Of a DNA stretch of 39,866 nucleotides, positions 19,310 to 28,027 are shown piece after piece. The translations under genes and the position numbers were made by a program. The notes under the pieces were generated by a model, which was given only the letters and a program-made list of their open reading frames with translations, was not told where the DNA came from and searched no databases. The stretch is from Stentor coeruleus. Lineage: Eukaryota; Ciliophora; Heterotrichea; Heterotrichida; Stentoridae. The DNA is taken from positions 1 through 39,866 of the forward strand of contig MPUH01000689.1 of NCBI GenBank assembly GCA_001970955.1. Reading direction: 5' to 3'. Every line of letters starts with the position of its first letter. Position 1 is the first letter of the stretch.

Positions 19310-19627
19310 TTAATCCTCAGAGTTCTGATATAAAACCCCTAGAACTTTTGACATAACTGGGTTTTGCCAATTCATCCCTTGACCTAAACTCTCAATTTTC
19401 CTGCATTTTTCAAGATATAGATTTCTTTCACGCATTAAAGCTAAGAGCTTAATATTAGAATCTTTTTCCATTTCATTGTATTTTTTATGTATCACAAGTA
19501 GTCTTTGTAGTTTTTCTGCAAGCTCTTCAAGTTCTTGGTTAGACTCGCCTTCTTGTTGCTGAAGTTCATAGATTTGGCCTGTAATCTGCTCGATAAGATT
19601 CCATAGCTGGCTTCGACTTCCTTCCAT
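19310..19627 (-). CDS. Short coiled-coil protein with C-terminal NPxMSxVLG motif
   Basis: 105 aa. Residues about 5-80 form one amphipathic coiled coil (IEQITGQIYELQQQ, then ELAEKLQRLL, then LALMRERNLYLEKC). After it comes NWQNPVMSKVLGVLYQ. The NPxMSxVLG string is also found at the C-terminus of the 522-aa coiled-coil protein at 31998-33566 (DNPSMSNVLGRI), again directly after a coiled coil. This suggests a shared short binding module. No other domain is present. The start is the ATG at 19627 and the stop is TAA. The function is unknown; an adaptor subunit is a reasonable guess. Confidence 0.7.
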   Translation of the reverse strand: MEGSRSQLWNLIEQITGQIYELQQQEGESNQELEELAEKLQRLLVIHKKYNEMEKDSNIKLLALMRERNLYLEKCRKIESLGQGMNWQNPVMSKVLGVLYQNSED

Positions 19628-20261
19628 AGGAATATTTTATATAAATGTTGGCTTTAAAAGATAGGAAAGGAAATAGTAATGAAAAAAATTAGAGTGCTAG
19701 CTTTTATGTGAAGGAATCGTTTTATTAATACTTTTGCTTGAAAAATAATTATTATTATAAACATTTGATGGAAAATAATACTATAGTGGAATTGTATGAT
19801 TTGTGAAATTAGTATGAAAAATGATGCTTAAAAGATATTTGATCAAAGAAATTAGAATTAATCTATATTGTCCTATGATTACAGAAACAATAAATTATTG
19901 AAATGCATATAATTTTATTCTAGATGAAAAAGTAAAGTTAATATCAGCATAATGTTGGAACTTATAAAAAATTCATAGCTATTAGTTTTTTACTTAAAGC
20001 TTTATTGATTTCGTTATAATATCAATTTTTTCTCTATGTTTAAAGCACCTTTTACAACCATTATTTCTATAAACTATAAAGTAATTCTAATGATTTAGAA
20101 TTATAAAACTTATGCTAATAATAATTAAAGAATGCTCTATGTCTTATTTGAAGTATTCTTATTATATAATCTTTCTTTAAAGAAATTTTATAGCTACTTA
20201 AATGATAACGCATAAAGCATTACAACAAATAAGTTTAATCATCATTATCTTATAATAAAAA
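19628..20261. other. Intergenic region between divergent genes, nothing recognised
   Basis: AT-rich DNA that must contain promoters of the short coiled-coil gene and the first CaaX gene. No coding run or structured element seen. Confidence 0.45.
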
Positions 20262-20621
20262 ATGCAGTGTTTTAGCTGGAAAAAGTCGAAAAAGCCTAGA
20301 GTGTGTGAATACATAATTTCAATATCAGAACTCAAAGACAATGATAGTAAAGAAACTCCACAAGCAGCACAGGGAACATTAATAAAAGCTCCTTTTATAG
20401 CAGATTGCTACTTGAAACCTGAATTAAAATCTTCGCATTCCTTCACTCCAGGAGTTGCAATAAAGCCAAAGGACTATAAAGTTGCTTTTAGATCAAACGC
20501 TCTAGATTTTAAGTCTAAGACAATGAATGAGCTTAAAGAACTTTCGGAATTCCATCAAAAAAACTTTAAGGATGAAAACTTTGATGAAGATTTAAAATCA
20601 AGTGCATGCAGCGTTTTTTAG
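20262..20621 (+). CDS. Small CaaX-box protein 1 (C-terminus CSVF)
   Basis: 119 aa, no known family. It opens MQCFSWKKSKKPRVC, with two Cys in a basic context that could be acylated. The middle is polar with no obvious fold (PELKSSHSFTPG, then KPKDYKVAFRS), then a short helix (TMNELKELSEFHQ). The last four residues are Cys-Ser-Val-Phe, a CaaX box for prenylation; a C-terminal Phe usually favours geranylgeranyl or either lipid. It is the first of three consecutive plus-strand small genes that all end in CaaX. A peripheral membrane protein is the simplest reading. ATG at 20262, stop TAG. Confidence 0.72.
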   Translation: MQCFSWKKSKKPRVCEYIISISELKDNDSKETPQAAQGTLIKAPFIADCYLKPELKSSHSFTPGVAIKPKDYKVAFRSNALDFKSKTMNELKELSEFHQKNFKDENFDEDLKSSACSVF

Positions 20622-21743
20622 TAAGCTTTGTGGATAAATATAAATATGCGATAAAACCCGTTTTGCTATTAAGTTAAAATGGTTTATTAGATAGGATGCA
20701 TAATGATATCTTTTATAAAATTAGAAATGATAAGAATTAAATTGTTTAAGGATAATAATCATCATTTTTAGTTTTCAGGAATGATTATATTAGGTAAAAT
20801 TAACTAGTTTATATAACGTATTCTGTATATATTTACCCAATAATTTTATTGGATTTTCTTTGAGATTGTAATCCAATTCTCTATGTAAACATATAAATAG
20901 TTATGATTTTAAAATTGATTAAATCAAGCATTAATGTGCTTTCAGTGTAAAACATCAGATAATTTTGAAAAATATGCATTTTTTGTTATTATCTATATAA
21001 ATATCATATTATGGGTATGTTTATTAAATTGATTTTAGATTCTAAAATGAGATAATTAATTCTATGTATAGTGCTTTTGAAATTACTTTAAGTATTATAG
21101 TAAAGCATAATTAAATAACCTTGATCAGTGTATAGTGATTGCGAATAATTCACAAGATTATTATACATTCTTAGAATAAGATAATATTTATGATATGCAA
21201 TCAATGGTCTAATACACAATTATTGTCTAACTGCCATATTTGCTTGCAAAAAGCAAATTATATATTAGTCTAGTTTTTTTTACTATATCAATGAGATAAT
21301 AGCCAAATACATATGGAAACCTCCCTTCAAAACCCTTGGGAGATAAATGAATGAAAGTCCCGGTCTTTTATTCTGTGTGTAGCCTAAGGGGTTTACCTTC
21401 CAATTATTCATTTATTTATAATAAAGAGTAAATAATAATAGTTAATACTAAAACCTCACTTTTAATCAATTTACTAATACTTTTTTTTATAAATAATTAA
21501 CTATTAACATCCTTTCAAAAGCTTAATACACTTTATAAAGCAAAACTATTTTCCATCATATAGTTTAATAATGCTTCTATTTTTTGGTTTATTAAAGGAT
21601 TCTTAAGAGTTTTGCAATAAAAAGTATGATAGCTTTTGAATATATAATTATGAGATTTAAATGAAAACTCTTTAATCTAGGATTTTTATAATCCTAGTAA
21701 ATAATCAGAAATAAAATAGAAAACTATAAAAATTTGTAACAGT
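20622..21743. other. 1.1-kb intergenic region with a structured-RNA-like island
   Basis: AT-rich spacer between the first and second CaaX genes. The only notable content is the GC-richer inverted-repeat island at 21313-21416, listed separately. Confidence 0.5.
21313..21416. ncRNA. Candidate structured RNA, identity unknown
   Basis: This island stands out from AT-rich surroundings by base composition and nested inverted repeats. A perfect 10-bp pair is ATAAATGAAT (21343-21352) with ATTCATTTAT (21406-21415). It encloses an AAAG/CTTT hairpin (21354-21357 and 21365-21368). CTCCC (21321-21325) pairs with GGGAG (21338-21342), or as an alternative AAACCCTT (21330-21337) pairs with AAGGGGTTT (21386-21394) with one bulge. 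No snRNA, tRNA or 5S signature was recognised, and the strand cannot be chosen. Confidence 0.3.
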
Positions 21744-22193
21744 ATGGAGAATACTGAACACAAAAAGTGCATTATAATTATCTGCAACCCTGATAATAGC
21801 TCTATACAGGAAAGTCTTGACCAAAAAGACCAAAAAAATGATCATGAATTACTACATCCTGAATTAGACTTAAGTGAAAAACTCAAACGTTGTTTTAAAA
21901 AGCAAAAGGCTATGAGAAACAAAGTATGCGGGCAAAATAGTAGTAATTCATCAAGTTTTCAAGGATCTGATAGAGAGAGTCCTGTAGAACTTTTGTATAC
22001 CTCAAAAAGTTTCAGCCCTCGAAGTTCTTCTTTAGATTGCAATATTATAATAGAAAAGCCCAAGTTAAGAATAAATAGCGAAAATTATAGTGGAAAAATT
22101 TTTCATAGGAAACCTTGCAAGACTAATCCTGTTGAAATTACTACGGATTTAAATGGAAAAAAGGATGGGAGCTGTTTGTGTGTTGTTTTTTAA
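21744..22193 (+). CDS. Small CaaX-box protein 2 (C-terminus CVVF)
   Basis: 149 aa, no known family. It begins MENTEHKKCIIIIC, continues with an acidic stretch, then HPELDLSEKLKRCFKKQK near 38-55, and a Ser-rich middle. It ends GSCLCVVF: the last four residues are a CaaX box (Cys-Val-Val-Phe) and a second Cys two residues upstream could be palmitoylated. The HPELDLSEK string resembles IPDLNLFER in the next gene (pattern P-D/E-L-D/N-L-x-E-K/R), hinting that genes 2 and 3 are distant paralogues. It is likely lipid-anchored on a membrane. ATG at 21744, stop TAA. Confidence 0.72.
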   Translation: MENTEHKKCIIIICNPDNSSIQESLDQKDQKNDHELLHPELDLSEKLKRCFKKQKAMRNKVCGQNSSNSSSFQGSDRESPVELLYTSKSFSPRSSSLDCNIIIEKPKLRINSENYSGKIFHRKPCKTNPVEITTDLNGKKDGSCLCVVF

Positions 22194-22531
22194 AATTTAG
22201 TTACAATTTCATTTATAGCATATCGTAAGTTCCTACTAAAATTAAAATTCTAAGTTTTACAAATAATATGAAAACTCTTAACCTTTAAGAAATAATATTT
22301 TATTTGCTAAACCTAACAACAATCTTCTTGCATTTCATATATTTCTGCCCAAATCATTTTCCTCATAAGCATTTAAATCTAACGACCTTTATAAAAATAG
22401 TAGAAAATTATTATTATCCCCTTCATCTCCATTCTTTCCTTAATTTCCATAATCTCACTCTTATTAATCAACATTAAAAACTAATTCAAAACCACAGATC
22501 TTATATCATAAAGCAATAGTCTTAATAAATA
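22194..22531. other. Short intergenic region, nothing recognised
   Basis: About 340 bp of AT-rich DNA between CaaX genes 2 and 3. It must hold a 3' end and a promoter. No other feature is seen. Confidence 0.45.
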
Positions 22532-22963
22532 ATGGAAAACGGAATAATAAAAACACATGAAGAATCTAAACAAAAAAAATACAAAATCAGGATCCTTTCA
22601 GAAGCTGAAACAGATTCAGGATCATTTTTTCAAGCATGCACACATCTTATCCCAGACTTAAACCTTTTTGAAAGATTTACTCAACAAGAAACTCATATAA
22701 AAAAAGGCATCACAAAAGAAAAGCAATTCGAAATCCCTACAACAGCTTTGGATGAAGATTTTCTAACTGTGACAGAACTTCAATTTGTTGCTAATGACAT
22801 AGTATTGCAAGCTGATACACAAGAAAAGCGGATTTCACAATTGGGAATTGCAAATTTTAAGACAGAAAAACTTGAAGAAAAGCTTAGGGCTATAGAAGAT
22901 ATGCATAATAGAGAGTCAATAACTCCTAGTGCTTTTTGTTCTGTAGATTGCAGGATTATTTAA
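22532..22963 (+). CDS. Small CaaX-box protein 3 (C-terminus CRII)
   Basis: 143 aa, no known family. It starts MENGIIKTHEE, has IPDLNLFERF near 40-50 that echoes gene 2, then a mainly helical second half (LEEKLRAIEDMHN). The C-terminus is CSVDCRII: Cys-Arg-Ile-Ile is a CaaX box, and another Cys lies four residues upstream, a spacing seen in doubly lipidated proteins. Together with the two genes before it this makes three consecutive same-strand CaaX genes with low mutual identity. Prenylation is inferred from the tail only. ATG at 22532, stop TAA. Confidence 0.7.
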   Translation: MENGIIKTHEESKQKKYKIRILSEAETDSGSFFQACTHLIPDLNLFERFTQQETHIKKGITKEKQFEIPTTALDEDFLTVTELQFVANDIVLQADTQEKRISQLGIANFKTEKLEEKLRAIEDMHNRESITPSAFCSVDCRII

Positions 22964-23370
22964 GCATTGTTTTAGTTGTGTAATGATTTTTGATAAAATT
23001 AGAATGGTTAGCTAATGATTTTGATGCATTATATGAAAAAATTTGGAAATGCTTTTGGGCTTTATATAAGATGATGCCCTGTGATAGAATATTTAAAAGG
23101 TTTGAATGATTTTTTATTATGTGATATGCAATTGTTGTAAATAGTTATTATATGATTTTTTGAACTTATTATGTATTTTATTAATTAAAAGCATAATTTA
23201 TATTACTTATTCAAAGATTTAAAGCATTAGTTATAAGTTAGGTATTTATGCAAATAATTAAGATTCTAATAATAAATATAATTAATAATTTTTTTTATCA
23301 GTATAAAGAATAACTTTAGCTATTTTCTTATATTAACTTTGTTTAAATATAAAGCTTATCAATCATTTGT
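22964..23370. other. Intergenic region, nothing recognised
   Basis: AT-rich sequence after the third CaaX gene. No coding run or repeat is recognised. Confidence 0.45.
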
Positions 23371-24236
23371 TTGTATCTCAACTTTCATATCAGCAAATTA
23401 TCTTATCCATCATTTATATTTACCCTAACTAATATGATTATAAGTTTGGAATGGCATGCCTCTGAACTTCTTCAATTTTTAATGATTCCAGTCCTCAATA
23501 CTCCCATCAGAGGTTTTGTATTTGTTTTAATAGGAAGTCTAATGTTTTTTCTTTATGTAGTAAATGCAATGAAAGTAGTTATAGAAAGTTTTATTGTTGC
23601 ACTTCTTTAATTATTCGGTGTGTTCAAGTTGCTTTGAACTGATTATTAGAAGTATAGTTACTCATCCAGGATTGAAATGCAAAAGGAATCATAATTTGAA
23701 TGCTATAAAAATACATGAAGCTATAGCTAAGTCAAGAAAATGGACTATATGCATGAAGTGTGGCAATATAAACATGAAATATGGATGCTTATATCTGATT
23801 TGCTGTGAATGCTATTTGCTAAAATGCGGTGATGGTACATTAAAATTATTTTAAATTATACAAGCACTAAATGCCATTGCTTATTTTAAAACCTTTTCTT
23901 AATAGCAATAATTCTGAAAATCTATTCAGTATATGCTGGAAAAGAATATGTAATGGGTGTTTTAGATATGAGAATTGCAGAATAAATGTTTGTGAAGATG
24001 ATGCTTCTAAAAATAATTAATTAAGGATTTTTCATATTATCTCAAGCATAACTATTATTAATACCTACATCAATACAAAAGCCACACTTTTTATATTTTA
24101 AAAGATCAAAAAATATAAAAATCATATCATGGTAGAAGAACTTCTTTGTTGTATTTGCAAAGATTACTTATCTAAAGATTGCTGTAGTAAATACATTGAA
24201 TTATTAAATTTACTACAACATATTATTAACTTTTAA
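23371..24236 (+). pseudogene. Decayed Cys/His-rich zinc-binding gene (C1-like or related)
   Basis: Cys-rich pieces lie on the plus strand in different frames. One frame gives CICFNRKSNVFSLCSKC then FYCC (about 23510-23605). A second (23594-23854) gives VCSSCFEL, then KCKRNHNLN, then WTICMKCG and ICCECYLLKC. A third (about 23930-24000) gives CWKRICNGCFRYENC. A last short ATG-led frame (24129-24236) gives LCCICKDYLSKDCC. The KCxxNHxLN ... WTICMKCG ... CCECYLLKC layout resembles C1/DC1-like zinc fingers. Frame changes and stops separate the pieces and no 15-16-nt GT..AG intron joins them, so decay is the best explanation. Sequencing errors or a longer spliced gene remain possible. Confidence 0.5.
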
Positions 24237-25307
24237 ATGAAAAACAATATTTTACATAAATTATAAAAAATAATGTACATAATTAACAAAAATATTATGA
24301 TCTTTCAAGCACTCAATAAATATATTATATCATAACAACAAACTGTATTTCCAATATCATTTTTTAAATAACTATCATGCTTTTAATAGAATAATTTCTA
24401 TATTTTTTTGAATGTTTTCTCTACAAAATTTTCAAAGGAGAATGTTGCATAAAAATTAAAGAAGGATGTTTAATAGCCTTTAATATATAATTTATAATTT
24501 TTTTCCAAATATATTTTCAGCTTATAAATTTACTGAAAACATAAGCTTGTGCTCGAATTGTATCAAGGACTTTGTGGTAATATTTCTAATTTGATGTTTC
24601 ATTGCTTTAATTCAATGAGATTCTGCTTTCCTGATACTTCCTACCGACTTTTAGTTTATAGCTTAGAATTGACAATACTATTAGTGAAGAGGTGAAAGAT
24701 GAGAAAAAAGAAAATAATAGAAAATAATGATAATGCAGATGACGAAGATTAGAATCGTGATGTAGATGAGAAGAAAATTGATATTCAGATTGCAGATGGT
24801 AAGATTATTAATGATATAAAAGAATAGAATTATAGTTTTGATATTGAAGATAACCTAAATAGCATATCAATCAGGATTTGAATTAAGTTTTTTGCATTTG
24901 GTTTAAAGTAAATTATATTATTGATATTATATTTAAATACAAATTTTACTTTATAGATGGAATATTTTATAAACAATTTGTTAGGATAAAGAAAATTATC
25001 TTATACGAGCTAGGTTTTAAAATTTAAACTAAGTTTTAGTTCAAATATGTAACTGAAACTATCAATAGATTTTCTTATTCTTTCCTAATCCATCTATATA
25101 TCCAGATAAAATATCAGACTTAAATATCTTTATATACAACTCAAAATCAAGCTCCTAAACTAATTGTAATCAAAAAATAATCAGTATATTCCTAATAACA
25201 ATTTATAAATGAATCCTATAAAATCACATAAAAATTGAATACAAACTTACCATGATAATAAAAATCCAAGTCCTATTACAAACTCTATAGATCCTAATAT
25301 AATTAAT
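24237..25307. other. 1.07-kb region upstream of the E2 gene with possible coding debris
   Basis: Around 24540-24590 a plus-strand piece reads LCSNCIKDFV, which may continue the Cys-rich relic. From the ATG at 24699 to the TGA at 24879-24881 an acidic frame (NDNADDED, DVDEKKIDIQIADGK) is interrupted by two TAG codons only (24750, 24825). The remainder is plain AT-rich DNA with the E2 promoter at its end. Confidence 0.35.
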
Positions 25308-25811
25308 ATGGTAGAAAGCTATGCAATAGCCCGCTTAAGAAGTGAGTATCGAGAATTGACACAAAATGAAGACACTGGGTTTTCTGTAGGTCTAAATAAT
25401 GACAACTGGTTTATATGGTCAGTATCCTTTCCAGGACCAGAAGATACACCTTATGAAGGAGGATTTTATCTAGCCAGACTTACATTCCCTACAGATTACC
25501 CAAATTCCCCTCCAGAAATGGTATTTGAAACTGAAATGTGGCATCCTAATATTTATTCTGATGGAAAGGTCTGCATATCAATTCTACATCCTCCAGGTGA
25601 TGATATTTTTAATCCTAATGAAAGTTCTTCTGAAAGGTGGAGACCAATCCTTGGAGTCGAAGCTATTTTATTGTCAGTGACTTCTATGTTAAATGACCCT
25701 AATTTAGATTCCCCTGCTAATATTGACGCAGCGATTCACTGCCGTGATGACAAACAAGGGTATATACGGAAAGTTAGAAGACTGGCTGTGAAATCGGTAG
25801 AGTGTCTTTAA
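25308..25811 (+). CDS. Ubiquitin-conjugating enzyme E2, UBE2G2/UBC7 type
   Basis: 167 aa, a complete UBC fold. The HPN motif is at 79-81 (WHPNIY), and the active cysteine is Cys89 in GKVCISIL, the same number as in UBE2G2. An insertion of about 13 residues after the active site (HPPGDDIFNPNESSSERW) is the acidic loop typical of the UBC7/UBE2G/Cdc34 group. Proteins of this type load ubiquitin for ER-associated degradation together with membrane RING ligases. A membrane RING gene faces this one across 171 bp, which is suggestive but not proof of partnership. ATG at 25308, stop TAA, no intron. Confidence 0.95.
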   Translation: MVESYAIARLRSEYRELTQNEDTGFSVGLNNDNWFIWSVSFPGPEDTPYEGGFYLARLTFPTDYPNSPPEMVFETEMWHPNIYSDGKVCISILHPPGDDIFNPNESSSERWRPILGVEAILLSVTSMLNDPNLDSPANIDAAIHCRDDKQGYIRKVRRLAVKSVECL

Positions 25812-25982
25812 CAAAAAATTTTAATAGAAATATAGAGAATATTGTTATAGTATTTATATATAATAATCTCCTTGTGATGTTTAGCTTTATTGATTAAAGG
25901 ATTTATAACAGATTTCAATATTCATAGCTACATTTGATTAAAATTTCGATATGATACCAGATTTAGTGGTTTTATATAATTA

Positions 25983-27464
25983 TTACTCTTCGCAATAGAC
26001 CGCTTTTGTTGTTGAGCAGACTTTTACAATTGATTTCTCAGTAGGTTCAATTNAGACCGCTTTTGTTGTTGAGCAGACTTTTACAATTGATTTCTCAGTA
26101 GGTTCAATTTGTAGGACTTGGGTTATGTCTGACCTGCACATGTGACACATCCCTACAGTTTTCCAAAGCTCTAAACTGCAATTGTAGCAAATCCCACCAT
26201 GACCACAGTCCATAATTACAGCATCACTTTGGTTTTCACAACACATGTCACACACTTTTACTGGGATTTTTAGCTCTGGACTTGATGAGTCGGTATTTTT
26301 TATAGTGGGTGGATTGCTAAAAATTCTTCTATGAGCTACTGTCTCATCTTCAACTACATTTTTTAAACTTAAAGTTCGTTTTTGATCAGACTTTTTAGGA
26401 GAATCAGCAGGTTGAAAGTAACTGCTAGATATTCTCATTAATGCATGTGGAGCTTTTTTTATAGCTTGGGTTATTCTTCTAGGAAAAGATTGAGGCCTTT
26501 GAGATAAAGTGCTCGGCGTATAAGAATCGTCATTTTCCGAAGGATTGCTAGTGAAAAACATAGTCCACCATTCGATTAAGTTCTTCATGTTAGTTAATGT
26601 AACAATGTTAAAAACTAAAAGGTAAACTGCAGGGACTAAAGCATAAAATTTTCCAAGTTTTAGCATTTGAGGCTTAGAAAGCTGTGCACACAAAACTATG
26701 ATACTTGAAACAACGCCAACAAGAGATATCAACAACCAAATAGTTGATGCAAACTCTTTAGTCGTAATTTCGTCAGCAAGCCATGATAGCATTGATCCTA
26801 AAGCAAAAAGGACAACCCCAACAATGATTACAACACAAAAGCACAAACCTATATAAATAGGCCATAACACTCCAGACCATTGCCACTCAATGATTTCATC
26901 CAGTTTAAGGGCAGTGTTCATAATCGTAAAAAGAAAAAGCCACTTACAAATAACAATAATCTAATTAGAAAATACAAGCCAAGATAAATATTTGCACTCT
27001 TGTTCTTTTGGAATACGTTGAATAAGGTCATAAGTACTTGTGATAGCTATTGGGACTGTTAGATACATAAGTCTAAAATGAAATTTGTATGTGTGGATTA
27101 AAATCATAGTTTTAAAGACTATACTGCAAATTTGATGTATGATAGTTTTTGAGAATAAAATCCTGAATATAGATTCATTTTTAAGCAGAATGATCTTTGT
27201 TACTGCGATTTTTATATCAAGTATGAACAGAGGGAGCATGGAAATAGTAGATGGTATTTCAAGTAATTCTGTAATAGTTAGGATTATAAAAAAAAACATA
27301 TATGCGACACCTTTCTGCAACCAATTTGTCAGTTCTTCTTTATAGTTTTCTGGTGAAACTAGGGGAATTCGTGCACTTGCTTCATTGGATACTTGTGAGT
27401 TAGAGTTCATTATTGCTCTGCCTCTTGGAGTGCTTCTTTCATCAGCTTCTGTTATAGCATTCAT
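25983..27464 (-). CDS. Multi-pass membrane RING-finger protein (putative E3 ligase), one 15-nt intron
   Basis: Two open frames join into one gene when the 15-nt intron 26961-26975 is removed. Exon 1 is 27464-26976 (163 codons) and exon 2 is 26960-25983. After collapsing the N26053 duplication (57 bp, 19 residues) the protein is about 469 aa. A polar N-terminus is followed by about seven hydrophobic segments, e.g. AYMFFFIILTITELL, IGLCFCVVIIVGVVLFA, WLLISLVGVVSSIIVL and ALVPAVYLLVFNIV. A Ser-rich basic linker follows. A RING of HC type is at about residues 400-438: CDMC, CGHGGICYNC, CHMC. The layout fits a membrane-anchored ubiquitin ligase with the RING in the cytosol. The exact helix count is a visual estimate. 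Confidence 0.85.
25997..26109. repeat. 56-bp duplication around N26053 inside the RING gene
   Basis: Positions 25997-26052 and 26054-26109 are identical with N at 26053. The 57-bp offset keeps the frame, so the protein C-terminus appears to contain IEPTEKSIVKV twice. It is probably an unmerged overlap. Confidence 0.88.
26961..26975 (-). other. 15-nt intron of the RING gene (GTATTTTCTAATTAG)
   Basis: Begins GTA, ends TAG, exactly 15 nt, phase 0, and contains the in-frame TAG that otherwise ends the upstream frame. Removing it fuses two hydrophobic-segment frames into one membrane protein. There is an A at position 10, as in the other three introns of this window. Confidence 0.88.
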
Positions 27465-28027
27465 TTTTTATATTTTACGATTATTTAGTGTTTTTTTTAA
27501 TTTCCTACACAATGAGCTTAATTAAATGTATCTTGATTATTCATAAACTATGCATCAATACCTAATCCTATCAAAAATTATAATATTATATATAATCAAT
27601 GATATTTAAACATTTCTAGCTACTCTTAATAAATTCATTATATCAATGCTAAATTTAGAAACTGAATAAACTAAATAATTCACGCTAATATTACATGACA
27701 ATTTCTATATTATATAAATGATATTAGTACATCAAAACTTTAATTTATAAATAATATTTTATAAATCATAAATCAAACATATATTTATATCCTTCATCTA
27801 AAAAACTACACTATTCTCAGCATCTAATAATTGCCTAGCAAAATATCTATAAATTTTCGCTTAAAAAGCAACTACTATATAAAAAATAATAATTTAAAGG
27901 TAATTATATCCATTAACTTATAAAAACATCAAAACCTTACTACAAAAACTTATTCAAAAACAAAAACTACCAATTTCCTACCTAAAAAACCATCTAAAAA
28001 TCAACCTTAATCATATTTCTTAACTAC
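27465..28027. other. Intergenic region, nothing recognised
   Basis: AT-rich DNA between two minus-strand genes. No coding run or RNA gene seen. Confidence 0.45.
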
